64,000 nucleotides of DNA. It comes from Brachycybe producta (lineage: Eukaryota; Arthropoda; Diplopoda; Playtdesmida; Andrognathidae). The stretch is taken from NCBI GenBank assembly GCA_036925085.1, contig JAUPFP010000007.1:1456247-1520246 (forward strand), read 5' to 3'. The notes beneath the pieces were generated by a model that saw only the letters and a list, made by a program, of their open reading frames with translations, was not told where the DNA came from and searched no databases. Made by a program: the position numbers and the translations under genes. Of the stretch, positions 9,230-21,712 are shown piece by piece. Numbering within the stretch: the first letter of the stretch is position 1; each line of letters opens with the position of its first letter.

Positions 9230-9252
9230 TATACATATATATATATATATAT
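9105..9252. repeat. (AT)n microsatellite at the retrotransposon junction
   Basis: About 148 bp of almost pure AT dinucleotides with a few C and G interruptions, beginning at the last base of the LTR. It is the likely insertion target. Confidence 0.95.
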
Positions 9253-9431
9253 TGAAGTTAGCAACTTAATAACAATTCATCATTATTATTATTATTAATT
9301 ATGAATGTCTTTTTTTTTTAAAAAAATTATCATCTAGGCGGCATAAAGGTGTGTTTATACCGAATTTAATAAACAACTGTGAAATATGTTCGTTACTTTA
9401 TAAAAAAAATATTATCTACTTTTGTGTTTAG

Positions 9432-9699
9432 TACGGAGCCCTGTAAAGGACATGCGAGATTTTTTTTTTTTAAATTTCAAAATTTCGACCATTAATCTTT
9501 TTTATTCGGCCATGTTAATTATGCCATGTTGTGTGCACCATACTGTTAATAATTAAATTATTGCTGCTACAAGAGGGCGCTTGTAATAATTTAATTATTA
9601 GAGTATGCGTGCACGCAACATGGCCGAATAAAAGAGATTAAAAGTCGAAATGTCGAGATTTAAAAAAAAATCTCACATGTCCTTTACAGGGCTCCATTA
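9432..9699. mobile_element. Family B foldback element, copy 1
   Basis: 268 bp with long terminal inverted repeats beginning TACGGAGCCCTGTAAAGGAC and ending with the complement (terminal CTCCATTA). Flanked by a 6-bp duplication GTTTAG (9426-9431 and 9700-9705). The centre carries a GGCCATGTTAATTATGCCAT motif and an inner inverted repeat around AATAATTTAATTATTAGAGTAT. No coding capacity; a non-autonomous DNA transposon. Confidence 0.85.
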
Positions 9700-9771
9700 G
9701 TTTAGCATTTTCAAACGCCTTTTTTAAAAATTCAATCACAATTTGTACCTGTGAACGTTTAGCACTTAACT

Positions 9772-9934
9772 ACAGGACAATCAATTCTGGCTTGTCCATC
9801 TTTTGGTTTTCTTTTCAAATTAGTGATCAGATCATATTTTTTTTATTAATTTCTCATGTTCTCATCATTGTAAAGTATTAAGATGTATTATGTTCCCAAG
9901 TCCAGGATTCACAAGCCAGAATTGACTGTTTGTA
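9772..9934. mobile_element. Family G foldback element, copy 1
   Basis: About 160 bp with inverted ends ACAATCAATTCTGGCTTG and CAAGCCAGAATTGACTGT. The interior is AT-rich and not shared with copy 2, except for the ends. Non-coding. Confidence 0.7.
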
Positions 9935-9964
9935 CCCAGTTTTTGACGTTTTGAAGTGGACAAC

Positions 9965-10200
9965 TTTTTGTACGAACATTCAATTCAGGTCAACTCAGTA
10001 CATCTATCTGTGATCAGCTCGAGAGCCATTTGGCAGTGTGGATAATTCCCAATCATAAATGACTGCCAATTTGTCATTTAGACAAAGTTTAAATCATCAT
10101 CAAATTGAAATCGTCCAAATAAAGAACTATTAAATATATTTGGAAAGAAATGCCAGAAATATGTACATCAGTTCTACATCTTAATTATTTACTTGGCTTT
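9965..10200 (-). mobile_element. LINE 3' tail fragment
   Basis: Matches in order, with small deletions, the 3' tail of the LINE at 40755-41246: AGCTCGAGAGCCAT, ATTCCCAATCAT, AAATTGAAATCGTCC, AAAGAACTATT, AATATGTACATCAG. No reverse-transcriptase coding is left. It is an independent, older 5'-truncated copy of the same family. Confidence 0.65.
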
Positions 10201-10384
10201 TGATGGCCATGTCTTTCTTATACCGTGGGGGTTTCTAGTAAAGATGCCAACTAACGAATGCAATGCAATGTTCTCTGCAACAAACAACAATGCAAACAAA
10301 AATGTTCGAGAAATTCGTTCATACCAGTTCCAAACATTTGGCAAACATACAACAAACGTTCCTTAATACCCTTAACACACGCAC

Positions 10385-10545
10385 AGCCACTTTTGGTGGT
10401 CGATTTCGAATGCAAAATGAAGTTGCAGATGGTTCAGCTGTGGTTGCAATGTATTCTTTATGGAAAGATTCTAAGTGGTTGGATTTGGTGACAACCCGAC
10501 TTTATTTTCTATTGAAAATCGACCACCAAAAGTGGTTTGTTTGTT
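10385..10545. mobile_element. Family H foldback element, copy 1
   Basis: An inverted repeat whose arms read CCACTTTTGGTGGTCGATTT and AAATCGACCACCAAAAGTGG, enclosing GCAAAATGAAGTTGCAG. Related to copies near 42428 and 61898. Non-coding. Confidence 0.6.
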
Positions 10546-10570
10546 CCAACCCTTATATATAGTGTGGACA

Positions 10571-11750
10571 AAGCATAAAATATTTTCAACAGACAATATC
10601 AGTGATCAACCTGAATGATCAATCTTAATATTGTCAAAAATTGTACAACATAAATGAACTTGTGTTTTTTCAAACTTTTGAATATTCCTTAACTGAGCGG
10701 ACCTAGTTTAATCTCGTCTTCCTTGTCTTAACTGAAAGTGACTATCTTATGAATCTTGTCTTTGTAAAACTATTTTTAAAAAAAAATAACAACATGAAAA
10801 CATGGATCATATTAAAATGTAAAAAAAATATTCTAGACTTATTATGTTTCAGTCAGATTCATCGTCATTCTTCGTTTTATTATTCATACAAACTAGACAT
10901 TTGAGAAACAATTCTTTTTTATTATTATTATTGTTTGATTTACATGGATGACAATGATACCTTCAGAAGAAGAAGAGGAGAAAGAAAAAAAAAACGAATT
11001 CCATCCTTAATTCAAGTCATGTACCACGATATTGACATAAAAAAAAGCCAAGGCTTAAGTCAAAATCGAGATTAGACGAAGTCGAGAGAAATCCCTAGTT
11101 TATTTTTATTGTCTAACAAGTCTACATTACAAGAAGAACCTGATATGAATCTTTAGACAGGACTTCAAAAAGAGTTTCGAAGAGAAATTGAATTAATTTG
11201 ATGGTCATTGTACCTGTCGGAAGATATTATTTGTAATCTATATACAACAAAAGCATCAACTATAAAGTGGGGGCCAAGTTGTGGGCCAACATCAATCACC
11301 CCCTAATCTTCAAGCTGAAAAAAAAACATTATTCTAGTGTATTCCAAAGGGTATGTGCTGTGGCACACTATAGTGTGCTATAAGTTTTCCTAAGTGTGCC
11401 GCAAAATTTTGGATGTTATATTGAATGCAGTGCTTATTGTAAGAATGTTTTCCAAATGCAAACCCAATTTTAATTTATGATTAATAGATTATAATTGCTA
11501 ATTATAATTCAATTATCTCACTTTTTTTACTAATTTCAAAGATAGAAAACTATGGATTTCTCGCATCCTGTTTGAACTTAAATCTGTCTCCTGAATCCAA
11601 CATTTTATATAAATATTAAGCCAGGTCTGTGTGTTTGTGATTAACGCTGTACAAACAAGGACAAAAACCTTGAAGCACATCGGAATTTATATAAATTTAA
11701 ATGAATAAATGAACCGCTTTTTCCCTCAAGGTCAACTATATGTTGCACAC
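10571..11750. other. AT-rich non-coding stretch
   Basis: Nothing recognisable beyond homopolymer runs and short (ATT)n. No frame of note and no clear inverted repeat. Confidence 0.5.
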
Positions 11751-11752
11751 CA

Positions 11753-11900
11753 GCAACTTCTAATTGGTTTGTTGTGTGGTTCGACGTTGAAAAGAGCGGA
11801 GCATGTGACGTCAGACTACATAACCAACCAATTAAAAGTTGCCGGTCGTCATAAAAAGGGCGGAGCCAACTTCTGTATTTCCCGATTTCTAATTGCCTGT
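11753..11900. mobile_element. Family A foldback element, copy 1 (left end lost)
   Basis: Starts inside the left arm (GCAACTTCTAATTGG) and runs through GGTTCGACGTTGAAAAGAGC and GTGACGTCAGAC to the intact right end ATTGCCTGT. The first ~50 bp are replaced by unrelated sequence. Confidence 0.85.
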
Positions 11901-12056
11901 TACTTAATGCAGTTCTAAAATAACTGAATCAACACTTTATTTAATATTTATGTTGTTGAAATATACAGGGTGTTGTGTTTATAGTATTCCAAACAAAACA
12001 ACTGAAAACTTCTTGCCAGTGTGTGTCCAATATTGCAATTGCCATTGTGATAAATA

Positions 12057-12368
12057 AGACTCGGATTTTTATGAAAATATAAAGCAAATTTTCCTCTATT
12101 TGTTGCTCAAGGGCTAAGTTGTGTAGCAATAATCCCATTTAGATCAACCGATAATAATGTTTTTTTTTTTCAATTAAAAACACTGGTTAGAGGCTAAAAC
12201 TCTAGTTGACAACCTGATAAGACATCTAGTCTCTAACCAACCTTTTTGATTTAAAAAAAGCATAATATTGTAGTTTCTCTAATGATGATGATGATTACTT
12301 CACAATTGGCTCTTGGGCCACAAATCGAGAAACATTTGTTTTATATTATTGCATAAAAATCCGAGCCA
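12057..12368. mobile_element. Family D foldback element, copy 1
   Basis: Ends ACTCGGATTTTTATG and CATAAAAATCCGAGCC, flanked by TA on both sides. The interior has a second, nested inverted repeat (CTGGTTAGAGGCTA with TAGTCTCTAACCA) and a GATGATGATGAT tract. 312 bp. The ends and TA flanks suggest a Tc1/mariner-type non-autonomous element. Confidence 0.8.
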
Positions 12369-13760
12369 TATACATTAGCTAGAACATTTTAAACCAAAAA
12401 AAAAACACTCTAAAGATGTTTCTTATGAGAAAATTTCATTCATCCATGGATAAATATAGGCCTACTTACTATACAAAGCTTAAGTTTCATTTTTTAAATG
12501 GATCCATACATTAAAAAATGTTATATTTCATCATAAGCACATACGTACTTATTAGAAGTTCAATTTTGAAGAGAGAAAAACACGTCACATATAAATTGAG
12601 CAAAAAAAAATTATTACTTTCACTATAAGAAAGCAAAAAAAAATTGCAAAGAAACATTTTTCATTATTTTTCAAATAATAAAAAACACCTCAAAAAAGTA
12701 GATTTTAAAAAAGAAGAAAAATGAAAAACTCAAAACAGAAAAAAAAAACCTCCAAGTAACCTATTTCTCACTCAATTGACACAATAGAAATTCATTATTT
12801 TTCTTCACAGTTAATAATAATAAAATACTCAAATTTAGGCGCCTTTATAATATTAAACTCATTTCATTTTTTGTTCTCTTATATGTAATTTTTGTATTAA
12901 ATTAACAAATCACATTTATTCTTAATTATAACGCTTGTCATTTTTTGTTTTGTTTTGTTTAAAACCTCCATAATTTTAGTGTTCCTTTAACTTTTCTGGG
13001 TGGAGTTGTCAAAAATTAAGTTAAAACGTTTTTCGTGCCTGAAAAATTCAATTCTTTCTTTCTTACAAAATGTGTTAAAGAGAAATAACAGTTTTAAAAT
13101 TTTAATAAATAATAAAATGCAAACGTATATATATATATAATGGATTAAAAATTAGTTCCACATGGATAATTAGTCATTTTAAAGAGTAGTGAAATTAGGA
13201 CAAAACATTAAAACTTGGACCTGGTCACAGCGACGCCTGGAAATTTATTATTTAAAACAAGAATACGGTATTCAAAATGGTACCTTTTTTATACAAATTC
13301 CATTTCATTATGGTAATAACTGAATTATACTGTTATTATTACATTCTTATGTGCAATATGCTATTTTTTTAACCGGATTTCCTGCTCACATTTTAAAACT
13401 TCTTCATGTTCTGCTCAATAGAAAACAGTAAGAAGAAATAAAAGATGGTAAAGGGGAAGAGGGTATCTAAGTAGGCCATTTATGTAATAAACCGTTTTAA
13501 AAAGAAAATTGTCTTCAGAAGGAAACATTTTATAGTTGAACTTCGAAGAAAACTTGTAACAAAGTAATTTAAATTAAGAGATTTTCTGTGAAAAAAAGTG
13601 GACCGTCGCCATATAGAATGTCACTTAATCTGAAATGTGGATAAATATACCAAAAAAGGAGGGGAAAATATGGGTTGACGTAATGTACAGTATATGATAG
13701 GCCTAAGCCCTTTTCCTAACTTCAAGAATTTCTGATTAAGAATGCAAGTAGATCATTTAT
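12369..13760. other. AT-rich non-coding stretch
   Basis: Very AT-rich with many A and T runs. No gene, no clear inverted repeat, no family member recognised. Confidence 0.5.
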
Positions 13761-13772
13761 TTTGTGCGTGTA

Positions 13773-14020
13773 GCCTTAGATGGCGTCACTAGCCCTCCTC
13801 CCATAGAAATGTACTGCAGACACTCTTCAACTCTTGACTCACCTTTTTTCACGTGGCAAACTTTTAAATGCGTCATCGCTATTTCTCTACACGTGGCTCT
13901 CTTGTCACTTGTATTGTGTTCTGGGTATAAGTTTGTCCACGTGCTGATAATTAGAGCTAAAAAGGCTGCATTCTATTTCAACTATGAAAGTTGCAGGCGC
14001 CATCTACCTTGCATTTACAC
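13773..14020. other. Higher-GC block with three CACGTG E-boxes, possibly a foldback
   Basis: CACGTG occurs near 13851, 13891 and 13938. The block is bracketed by TTAGATGGCGTC on the left and GGCGCCATCTACC on the right, an imperfect inverted pair, so it may be an old TIR element rather than an enhancer. No frame stands out. Confidence 0.4.
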
Positions 14021-14059
14021 AAGTAATTTTCTAAGGAGCCCTCTTAAATAACAAATCAC

Positions 14060-15665
14060 ATATACACTGTATAAGAACAATTTCACGTTCTTAAGAATTT
14101 ACAAAGTTGAGACTGAAAATTCTTGAGCAAAATAGCAATTTTTACTAAACGTTTTTGTGTATGGCCTAATAATTCTACAATTTGCATTTTAATTTGCTTA
14201 AATGTTTTTACTTGAATGATTACTGTCATCATTTTTATCTAATTAATTATATCATATAATAAAAAATTAAATGTGCAAAATTATGCATTTTAAGCACACA
14301 AAGCTCGATTAATTAATTTTCTAGAACTTTCAAACTTATTTATTTAAAGATTATATCGCAAATAAATTGAATAACAATCAGTTTTTCATTCTGTTCTTGA
14401 AGCAAACTTGACTAGCCTCACATATAGGGGGCACTTCTGTTTATTTTATAAATTGTTTTATAGCCTTTCAATATATTTTATTTAGTTTGTTTGAGATTAC
14501 TGTTTAAAAAATGTAAAATCGGGAATTCGGGAAGAAAACCTATTTTTTTCTGAGAAAATAGGGATTTTAATATTGATTGCATTCAACTAAATTAAATGCA
14601 AATATATTCTAATACACTTTAATTCCATCCATTCTGAAACTTTTGCTGTTTTGGTAAAAGAGTTTCCTAATTTTTTCAGCCTTGTTCATAAGGTATGATT
14701 GCCATAACTGTATGATCTCTCCCCTGTAATGTAAGGTCCCAGAGAACCATTACTTCTACGGGTATTAAATATAAAACAAAAGCCTAAAAAAGATGTCATA
14801 AACTTATCACCTTCTTAGTTACCAATCATAAGAGATTCTTTAGATATAATAGAACCACAAACAACCACTGGTAACATTTTTTTTACCTAAAAGGTTGGTG
14901 TTTATCAAGGTTATACAGAGGCCTATATTGGCCATACCTCAGATCCTCTTGTTCTTTTCAGTTTGCCAATTTTTCCTCTTTCTCTTTTATTGTGTGAATG
15001 ATAAATGGATAATGATTGGTGGTTTCAAGTATCCAAAATCCGTAAGGCAAAAATCTAATATACCATCACGAAAATTCTACCCCTATACAATTAACATTGA
15101 CCCAATTTGAAACAATGCCATCATCCATGATTGTACCTTCGATGGATGATGATGATGATGACCAACAAACACTTTTTTTTTTTCATAAAAAACATATAGG
15201 GAATTAGGCGGCAAATCATAAATAAATATGGACACACCTAGAGGGGAGCCTATAATGTATTCTGCCATTCATTCTGTTTCAAATTGTAATTTATCATCAT
15301 CACCAATTGATCCAGTCTTAGTAGAAAAAAAAACTATTAATCTTAAGTATGAAAACATAATTGGATAAGAAACTCTCTCTCTATCTCTCATGTTTCATAT
15401 TGCAAACAAGAATAAAGTCTGGTCAATAATGATTTTTATAAAAAAAAATCAATTCAAATAGGTCAACAAACCCTTGAATGTATTGTTAATTTGTATTTCT
15501 TATAAACTTGTCTGGTCATAATAGAAATAAATTTAACGGAATTTCTTTCAAGAGTTCACTAAAAAAAATCTCATTCTTCAACAGTTAACTGTGACCACCA
15601 TTTACCCTTCAAACTTTTACCCCCTCCGTGTCATCTTTTATTTTAAAATATATTCTCTTATTATA
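14060..15665. other. AT-rich non-coding stretch
   Basis: Homopolymers, a short GATGATGATGATG tract near 15145 and otherwise unremarkable sequence. No gene seen. Confidence 0.5.
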
Positions 15666-15669
15666 TTTT

Positions 15670-15722
<53 letters not shown>
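15670..15722. repeat. (ATT)n microsatellite
   Basis: About 16 ATT triplets followed by ATATATA. The poly-Ile/Leu and poly-Asn frames over it are artefacts. Confidence 0.95.
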
Positions 15723-15723
<1 letters not shown>

Positions 15724-15724
15724 A

Positions 15725-16615
15725 ATATCTCACACCCCCACATCCTTATAATAAGTGTCCTAAACAAAAAGGGCAATGTACTTTTTCTTGTTATTATTAC
15801 TAAAAATAACAATGACCCCCATCTAGAGAACAGTTTTGCACCTTTATAAAAAAAAAGGGTGAAAGTATTTTTGAATTGTATTCTTCTTATTATTATTATT
15901 TTATAAGAACTCAGTTATCTTTTTTTTTTCCTTCATTTTTTTTTACTTAAAATAATCTTTTGTAATATGAAAACTCTTTTTTAAGGTTTATTGTCTCATA
16001 TACATAGGAGGCGTCATAATAGACAATAGTACTTTACAAGATAATAATAATAGCAAAAGTTAACCCTTTTTTTCTATCTTTCTCTCTCTCTCCTTTTCAG
16101 GTAGAAATGAAAAAAAAAATTCTACTTAGGTTAAACTGGAAAGGTCATAGGCCCACACTATACATATAACGGGAGAGTGTTTTATGTCCCGTAAAAAGAA
16201 AATCACGAAATGAAATTCACTTTTCTATTTTGTAATGTTGTAACAACAACAACAACAAAAAATTACAGACTGTTTCCAAAATATATCTTAAAATGTTTTA
16301 TGTACAGCTGATTTTAAAACTCTGAAGCCTCAAATACAGAAAAGAAGTACGGATGGGCATTCGAATCCTCGAACCTTGAAAAATATTCGCGATTCGAAAA
16401 CTCGAATCATCACGCTTTCTTTCGTCTTTCGAATCCTAACCTAAAAAAAAACTTAAAAACTTTGGTAAAATTAGTTTTAACTCCAAAAAACCGGCGATTG
16501 TTGCAATTTAGGTGGTACCCGGATCACCCATATCACCTTGTGGCGATCCCCTGAAGGATTTGAGAGATTCGAGAACCTTATATTCGGATTCGGATTCGAG
16601 AAAATTTAGGATTCG
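15725..16615. other. Non-coding stretch with short microsatellites
   Basis: Contains (ATT)n, (CT)n and (CAA)n. Between 16350 and 16615 there is a cluster of GATTCGA, TTCGAATC and CGAATCCT words in both orientations (for example CATTCGAATCCTCGAACC and GATTCGAGAACC), which looks like a decayed foldback. Confidence 0.45.
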
Positions 16616-16619
16616 TCCC

Positions 16620-16844
16620 ACTTCTAAAAAAAGTCATTTAATTGTGACAATTATACCTTATGATGTCAGTTCTTGTGCGTTACTTACTGTTTTATGACCA
16701 TCACATTTTTCTGTATGTACAACACCAGCCAACGACAGTCATTATGACAATATTTGTTGTATATTATTTTGTAATTTGCTGACTATTACAAGGGGATGAG
16801 CTAGATATGACAGTATTATTCCACTTCAGTAATGAGACCCCTGA
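16620..16844. mobile_element. Family E element, copy 1
   Basis: Shares with other copies AAAGTCAT..AATTGTGAC at the left, GTAATTTGCT..ACTATTACAAG and GAGCTAGATATGACA in the middle, and AATGAGACCCCTGATTA at the right. About 225 bp, non-coding. Confidence 0.65.
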
Positions 16845-16899
16845 TTATTATCTACGTTCAGAAGAGCAACCAACACTCATAAGACATTGAAAGTATGTT

Positions 16900-17100
16900 T
16901 AGAAACTAGAACGGGTAGCTGAATCACTTAATAGTACTATTTTCATGTTGATATCTTTCAAAATAAACTTTTTTCCTAGACCTAAAATTGCAAAAAAAAA
17001 AAAAATTCATCTAAAAATTAACATAAAAAGTTTATTTTTTAAAAAGATATCACAACACGAAAATACCCCATTAAGTGTTTGAGCTACCCTTCTAGTTTCT
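16900..17100. mobile_element. Family F foldback element, copy 1
   Basis: Arms AGAAACTAGAACGGGTAGCT and AGCTACCCTTCTAGTTTCT; inner parts ATGTTGATATCTTTCAAAAT and a matching complement, around a short AT-rich loop. About 200 bp, non-coding. Confidence 0.75.
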
Positions 17101-18292
17101 TAAACACAATCAAGTTTCTGTTAATTTTTCTTCTGAAAGACAGAATTAACCAGATTTCGAGGGCCAGTTACACTTTTAAAACCACCTTATAAAATGAAAA
17201 AAGAAATATTTAAATTAAATATTTCACTAACACTCTGTAGAATGAAAAGAAAGTTGAGTGCTGCCATTTTTTTTTTGGTTATTGTTGGAACTTATGTTCA
17301 TAAATTGCTACAAATAACAGTGTTCTTTTAACCAAAAATTCCTTTTCCACCCACGTCAAATGCAAAAAAAAAAATACCTTTGAAAACAGTAACAAATTTG
17401 TTTGAAAATCTAAAGCAAAAAAAAAACCCCTCAACATTCGCGCCATATTACTAAAAAGTTTTCAAATTCAATTGAATTGGTTTACACAAACATTTTAATG
17501 TATAATAAATATATGGGTCATATTTAAAAAAAAGTATATGAAAAGAAGAAAACTTTAACCCTTTTAACTTATTCATTTTAAAGTATTTTACATTAGCAAG
17601 TTTCAATTTTTTGTTGTTGTTGAAGTTGTTGCCATTTTTCTTCATCTCGACACATTTTCTCTAAATTAGAAAAATTTAGAAACTTGTTGTCCAAATGAAG
17701 TTCAACTTATGCCATAGAAAATTACATTTGAGAAAATGTGTTCTAAAGGGAGGAGGGGGAGGAGGAGGAGGAGGAGTGAGTCAGGTAGACAACAAGAAAA
17801 ACAATGGCTGATTAATTCTGTAGTATATATATACCTGAGTAACATCACCAGGTAAAAACGCCTTGGTTAGATAAGACTATGATTATTATCCCCTCTACAT
17901 GAGAAATACAACTAACTAATCCACCCACTTAACCCTGTCTCTTGATATATTTTACCTGTGGGATATAAATGTAGTGTGGAGTTAACATTAGCACTGAGAA
18001 TCCAAAAAAAAAACCACCTGTATATTAAAACCTACCAAAAAAAATGGAGATGGAGGGGGTAAAAATACCATGAATGATGTTTATCCTATGTATTATAAAT
18101 ATAATAAGCCCAGGGAGTTAAAATAAACTGATGCATGAAGACAACAACGCCTTTGAAAAAAAAAACCCCTAGCAACAATATTAGCCAATAGAAACCAGCA
18201 AAGAAACCCCCCCCCCTCTTAAAGTAAGGACCCTTTCTCTGTACTACTCAAAAGTTATGAACCAGCATGTGGGTCAAAAATGACCCACCTCT
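17100..18292. other. AT-rich non-coding stretch with (GGA)n
   Basis: A purine tract of GGA triplets lies at about 17749-17777. No gene or element recognised otherwise. Confidence 0.5.
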
Positions 18293-18615
18293 TTTTTTTT
18301 CAAGAGCCAAATTGTACAAATGAAAAACTGAATAAATTCAAAACTGATTAAGTGCTAAATGAAACATTGTTCAATGCTAAACTAAACAGCAACTAAATTT
18401 TTGACACAATTCAGTTTGATGTTTCACACAGTTTGGTAATTATAGTTTGGTGTTTGTTCAATTTAGCACTGGAATCAATTTCGTGCTTTTTTTTTCAAGT
18501 GGGAACTTCATCCATTTGGTGTTTATTCAGTTTGGCATTTGCTCAATTTGGCAATTATTCCATTTGACGCTTACTAAACTTGGTGTTTATTCAGCACCAC
18601 CCTTTGAGCAGTTTG
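18293..18615. repeat. Diverged TTTGGC/AATTG-rich repeat, family I relative
   Basis: Degenerate short repeats such as CAGTTTGGCATTTGCTCAAT and TTTGGTGTTTATTCAG, with the left half reading the same words in the opposite strand (GCCAAATTG, AAAACTGAATAA). The same vocabulary as the arrays at 30343 and 45462. Non-coding. Confidence 0.6.
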
Positions 18616-19795
18616 AAAATACTTCAATAAGTGGTGGTTCAATATCAATTTTAAGTGTATTAAGCTGGTTTCACATAAATCATTTTGTGGCGCCACATAT
18701 AGTGGTCGTTTTTAGCTGCCCATTGAATATTTTCTTATTAGTTGTATCTAAATTATTACTAATCTTCATCTCTAGTCTGTAAACAAAGCAAATTAACTTA
18801 TAAACCCACCTAAAATATAATTGAATTGAACATTTTGAATTGACATAAAAGAAACATGGTTGGAGATTGGTGGGAGTTGTGTCACATCCTTCAAGTCGGT
18901 CATTCAGGCACAAGTATAAAAAAAAACCAAAAAAGCTACAATCTTAAAATTCTAAAGAAGAAACTCAAGTCATCGTCTTTTTTTTTACATTATTAAATTC
19001 TTAAAACATTATCAAAGACAATAGGGAATTCGTCCAAGAAGAACTTGAAGAAGTCATCAAAGCATCTCCATTGAAATTAATGTCAGTGTTGTGGACACAC
19101 ACGTGTAACACAATGATATAGTGTGGTTCAATGCACGGGCATTTAATATACTTTAAGTCTTTATGTTGTACATAGTGAGGGAAGGAGGGAGACAAGTCAC
19201 TTACTTCAACCTCCCATCATCTCTCCCCAAGAAATTTCAACCCTTTTCTTCCTTTCAAATTTAACTAACTAGTCATGGAAGACAGACCACAATGACGGGA
19301 TGTTCTTCTTTTCTCTCTCTCGACATTGAAATGTCCCACACATTTATGGAATTAGCCTCTAAACACATTGGAGAAGAAGAACCCCTTTCGTTACAGTCCA
19401 AAAAGGTGTATCTTATGAGTTATGACCATTGTTCCAATATACCCCATAGCCGACAATTACAGGTCACAAAAGAACTTGAAAATCAACCACAAGTTCTAAA
19501 ATATAATTGAGTCTTCGGATACATAATAACGTCAAGAAAAAGTTTTCCCTTTCGTTGCGTCTGAGGCATTTTTCTTATTCAGGCGATTCTTTCCTTAAGG
19601 TGGCTTTGAATAGATATTTATTTTGTTTTTATCCTGCCGGATGGCGCCACAGCTAAGCTTCATAGATTTTTTTTTGGAAAAGTTTGAACGCAAAAACGTC
19701 AAGCGAACGTTTTTTTTTTTTAAAACAACATTCTGAAAAAATTAAAATTAACTTCAAAACTAGAATGCCAATACCATAAAAACTAAACGTTTGAA
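18616..19795. other. Non-coding stretch
   Basis: No gene recognised. The frames here are short and start in unlike contexts. Confidence 0.45.
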
Positions 19796-19799
19796 AAGG

Positions 19800-20165
19800 A
19801 CATTGAAATTTCATAAAAAAACTATTTTCGTCCTTTTCAAAACTGTCATAAAAAGTTTATTTTAAAAAATATTAACTAGTAGAGAGACATCTGGTAGAGG
19901 AGGGTGTTCAAATCCATTTAATGTGATTTCGCGAATATTTAGACGAAAATTGTTTGTGATATCACGTACGTGACATAAAAAAACGTCCAAATTATATTAG
20001 CAAAAAAAATTGTGTAACACAACCAACTTTTTTTTGTTCCTCTTGTAAAATTTATATTTTGTTAGTTTTCGTGGAAGAGTGATTCTGCTACCGTTCTAGT
20101 TTCTAACACACTTTCAATTTCTCGTTACTATTGGTCTTCAGAAACAGTAGAATGGACCAGAGTTC
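19800..20165. mobile_element. Probable decayed family F relative
   Basis: Contains AAAAAGTTTATTTTAAAAAATATTAACTAG and, 200 bp on, GCTACCGTTCTAGTTTCT and ACACTTTCAATTTCTCGTTACTATTGGTCTTCAGAAACAGTAG in shortened form. Only the right arm is convincing. Confidence 0.35.
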
Positions 20166-20383
20166 ATAAACAAGTCTTTAAGCGCTGTTCTGGCTGAAAT
20201 TCAAGCCCAGTGTCCGAGGTTCCGCAAACATTTGCAAAAACTTGCAAAAAATAGTGAATAGAAACAGGCAAAAAATACTCTTGTAATATTTTATTCAAAA
20301 GTATGAGTTAATTACTGCTTTACAGTAACGTCTATTTTGTAATTTACTCCTGTCGAACCTAATATGTATCAGCCAGGTAAGGA

Positions 20384-20445
20384 TTCCTCGAGATTTGACG
20401 AAATATTTCAAGGGTTCCTCGAGATTTGACGAAATATTTCAAGGG
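20384..20445. repeat. 31-bp tandem duplication
   Basis: Two perfect head-to-tail units starting TTCCTCGAGATTTGACG and ending TTTCAAGGG, with a partial third start (TTCCTCC). A local slippage duplication. Confidence 0.9.
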
Positions 20446-20736
20446 TTCCTCCAAACAAAAAAAGGTTCGGAATCACTCATTCAGGCTTATATTTGAAAAA
20501 AAAGTTACCCATCAGGGCCATCACCAACCTCCACAATAATACTGAGAGTTTGTTCTTTTAAAACACGTTTTTTTTGGACAGGTTGAAACACTTTCTAGTA
20601 AAGTTCAGTTTTCTTTTCTACAATCTTAATCATATTTGTAGAATATGCTAGAAAATTCTTATCTAGTGTAGGAAGGTAATAATAAGATATTTTGAGAGGG
20701 AGAGAGAGAGATAAAAATACTCATAGCCATAATATG

Positions 20737-20738
<2 letters not shown>

Positions 20739-20821
<83 letters not shown>
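20739..20821. repeat. (AT)n microsatellite
   Basis: About 41 uninterrupted AT units. Confidence 0.97.
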
Positions 20822-20822
<1 letters not shown>

Positions 20823-21475
20823 CATGGGTTGAATTCCAATGTATGCCACCTTTTTTGTTGGTGGGTATGAAATGTGTACAACATTAAAGTGAAGATGGTT
20901 GCAAGGTCGTCACTCTTGAAAGACAAGGCCGTTCAACAGTTGCAATGCTCTTTTCTTTTTTTCTCTCTCTTTTATTTCTCTTCTTCAAAAAAGGGAAAAG
21001 AAAAGAATTAGCGTTGCAATAACCCCTTTTTTTTCTTATTCTGATATATTCTCACAACACACAACACAATGTGTCATCATCATCATCATCTTACAAATTG
21101 TAATGTTCATTGAAATTCCATTCCCATCTTACTTTCTTTTTAGTTAACTTTATATCCAATTTTTTTTCTCTCTATCTTACTTTTTCTGTCTGTACAATTG
21201 TACAACTTTTTCTCAATTCTCACACATACAAACTTCAAAAATATGTGTATAGAGATATGTATATAAAATTGTAATGGTTTATCTCGTCCACAAAACCATG
21301 CAATTGTATTATATACACTGTATACAGTATATACCACTTAATCCATTGGACAAAAAGAATGGTCAAAAATTCTTGTTCGTAAAGTGTAATAGACATATAC
21401 CGACCCATGGTGGGTCTAAATCGGTTCAATCACCTCACACACATATTTTGTTGTTGTTGTTGTTAATTTGTTGTA
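20822..21475. other. Non-coding stretch
   Basis: CATCATCAT near 21075 and a GTTGTTGTTG tract near 21450. No gene seen. Confidence 0.45.
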
Positions 21476-21479
21476 TATA

Positions 21480-21712
21480 CCTGCCTCATCGTAAAAAGAA
21501 GCTTGTGACGTCAGAAGAGTTGAAGAGAAATTTAAGTTTGTGTCATTTTAACTGATTAAAATGGGTGTAAATGCAAGAACCTCTTTTGTTTAAAAACTTT
21601 AAACTGATGGAGAACTTAAGAAATCATTTCTCTTTATTTTTTTTTTATCAGGTTTAAGTGAAACAATTCTATATTTTACTGATCAACGTCTCTGACGTCA
21701 CATCTTACGATG
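21480..21712. mobile_element. Family P foldback element, copy 1
   Basis: Left end CCTGCCTCATCGTAAAAAG then TTGTGACGTCAGAAGAGTTGA, preceded by TA. The right arm is the diverged complement TCAACGTCTCTGACGTCAC..CATCGTAAG in inverse order. It lacks the minisatellite that copy 2 carries. Confidence 0.6.

Noticed and set aside
11780..11800. tRNA B-box-like GGTTCGACG in family A copies
   Set aside because: It recurs in every copy as part of the palindrome, there is no A box at the right distance and no cloverleaf.
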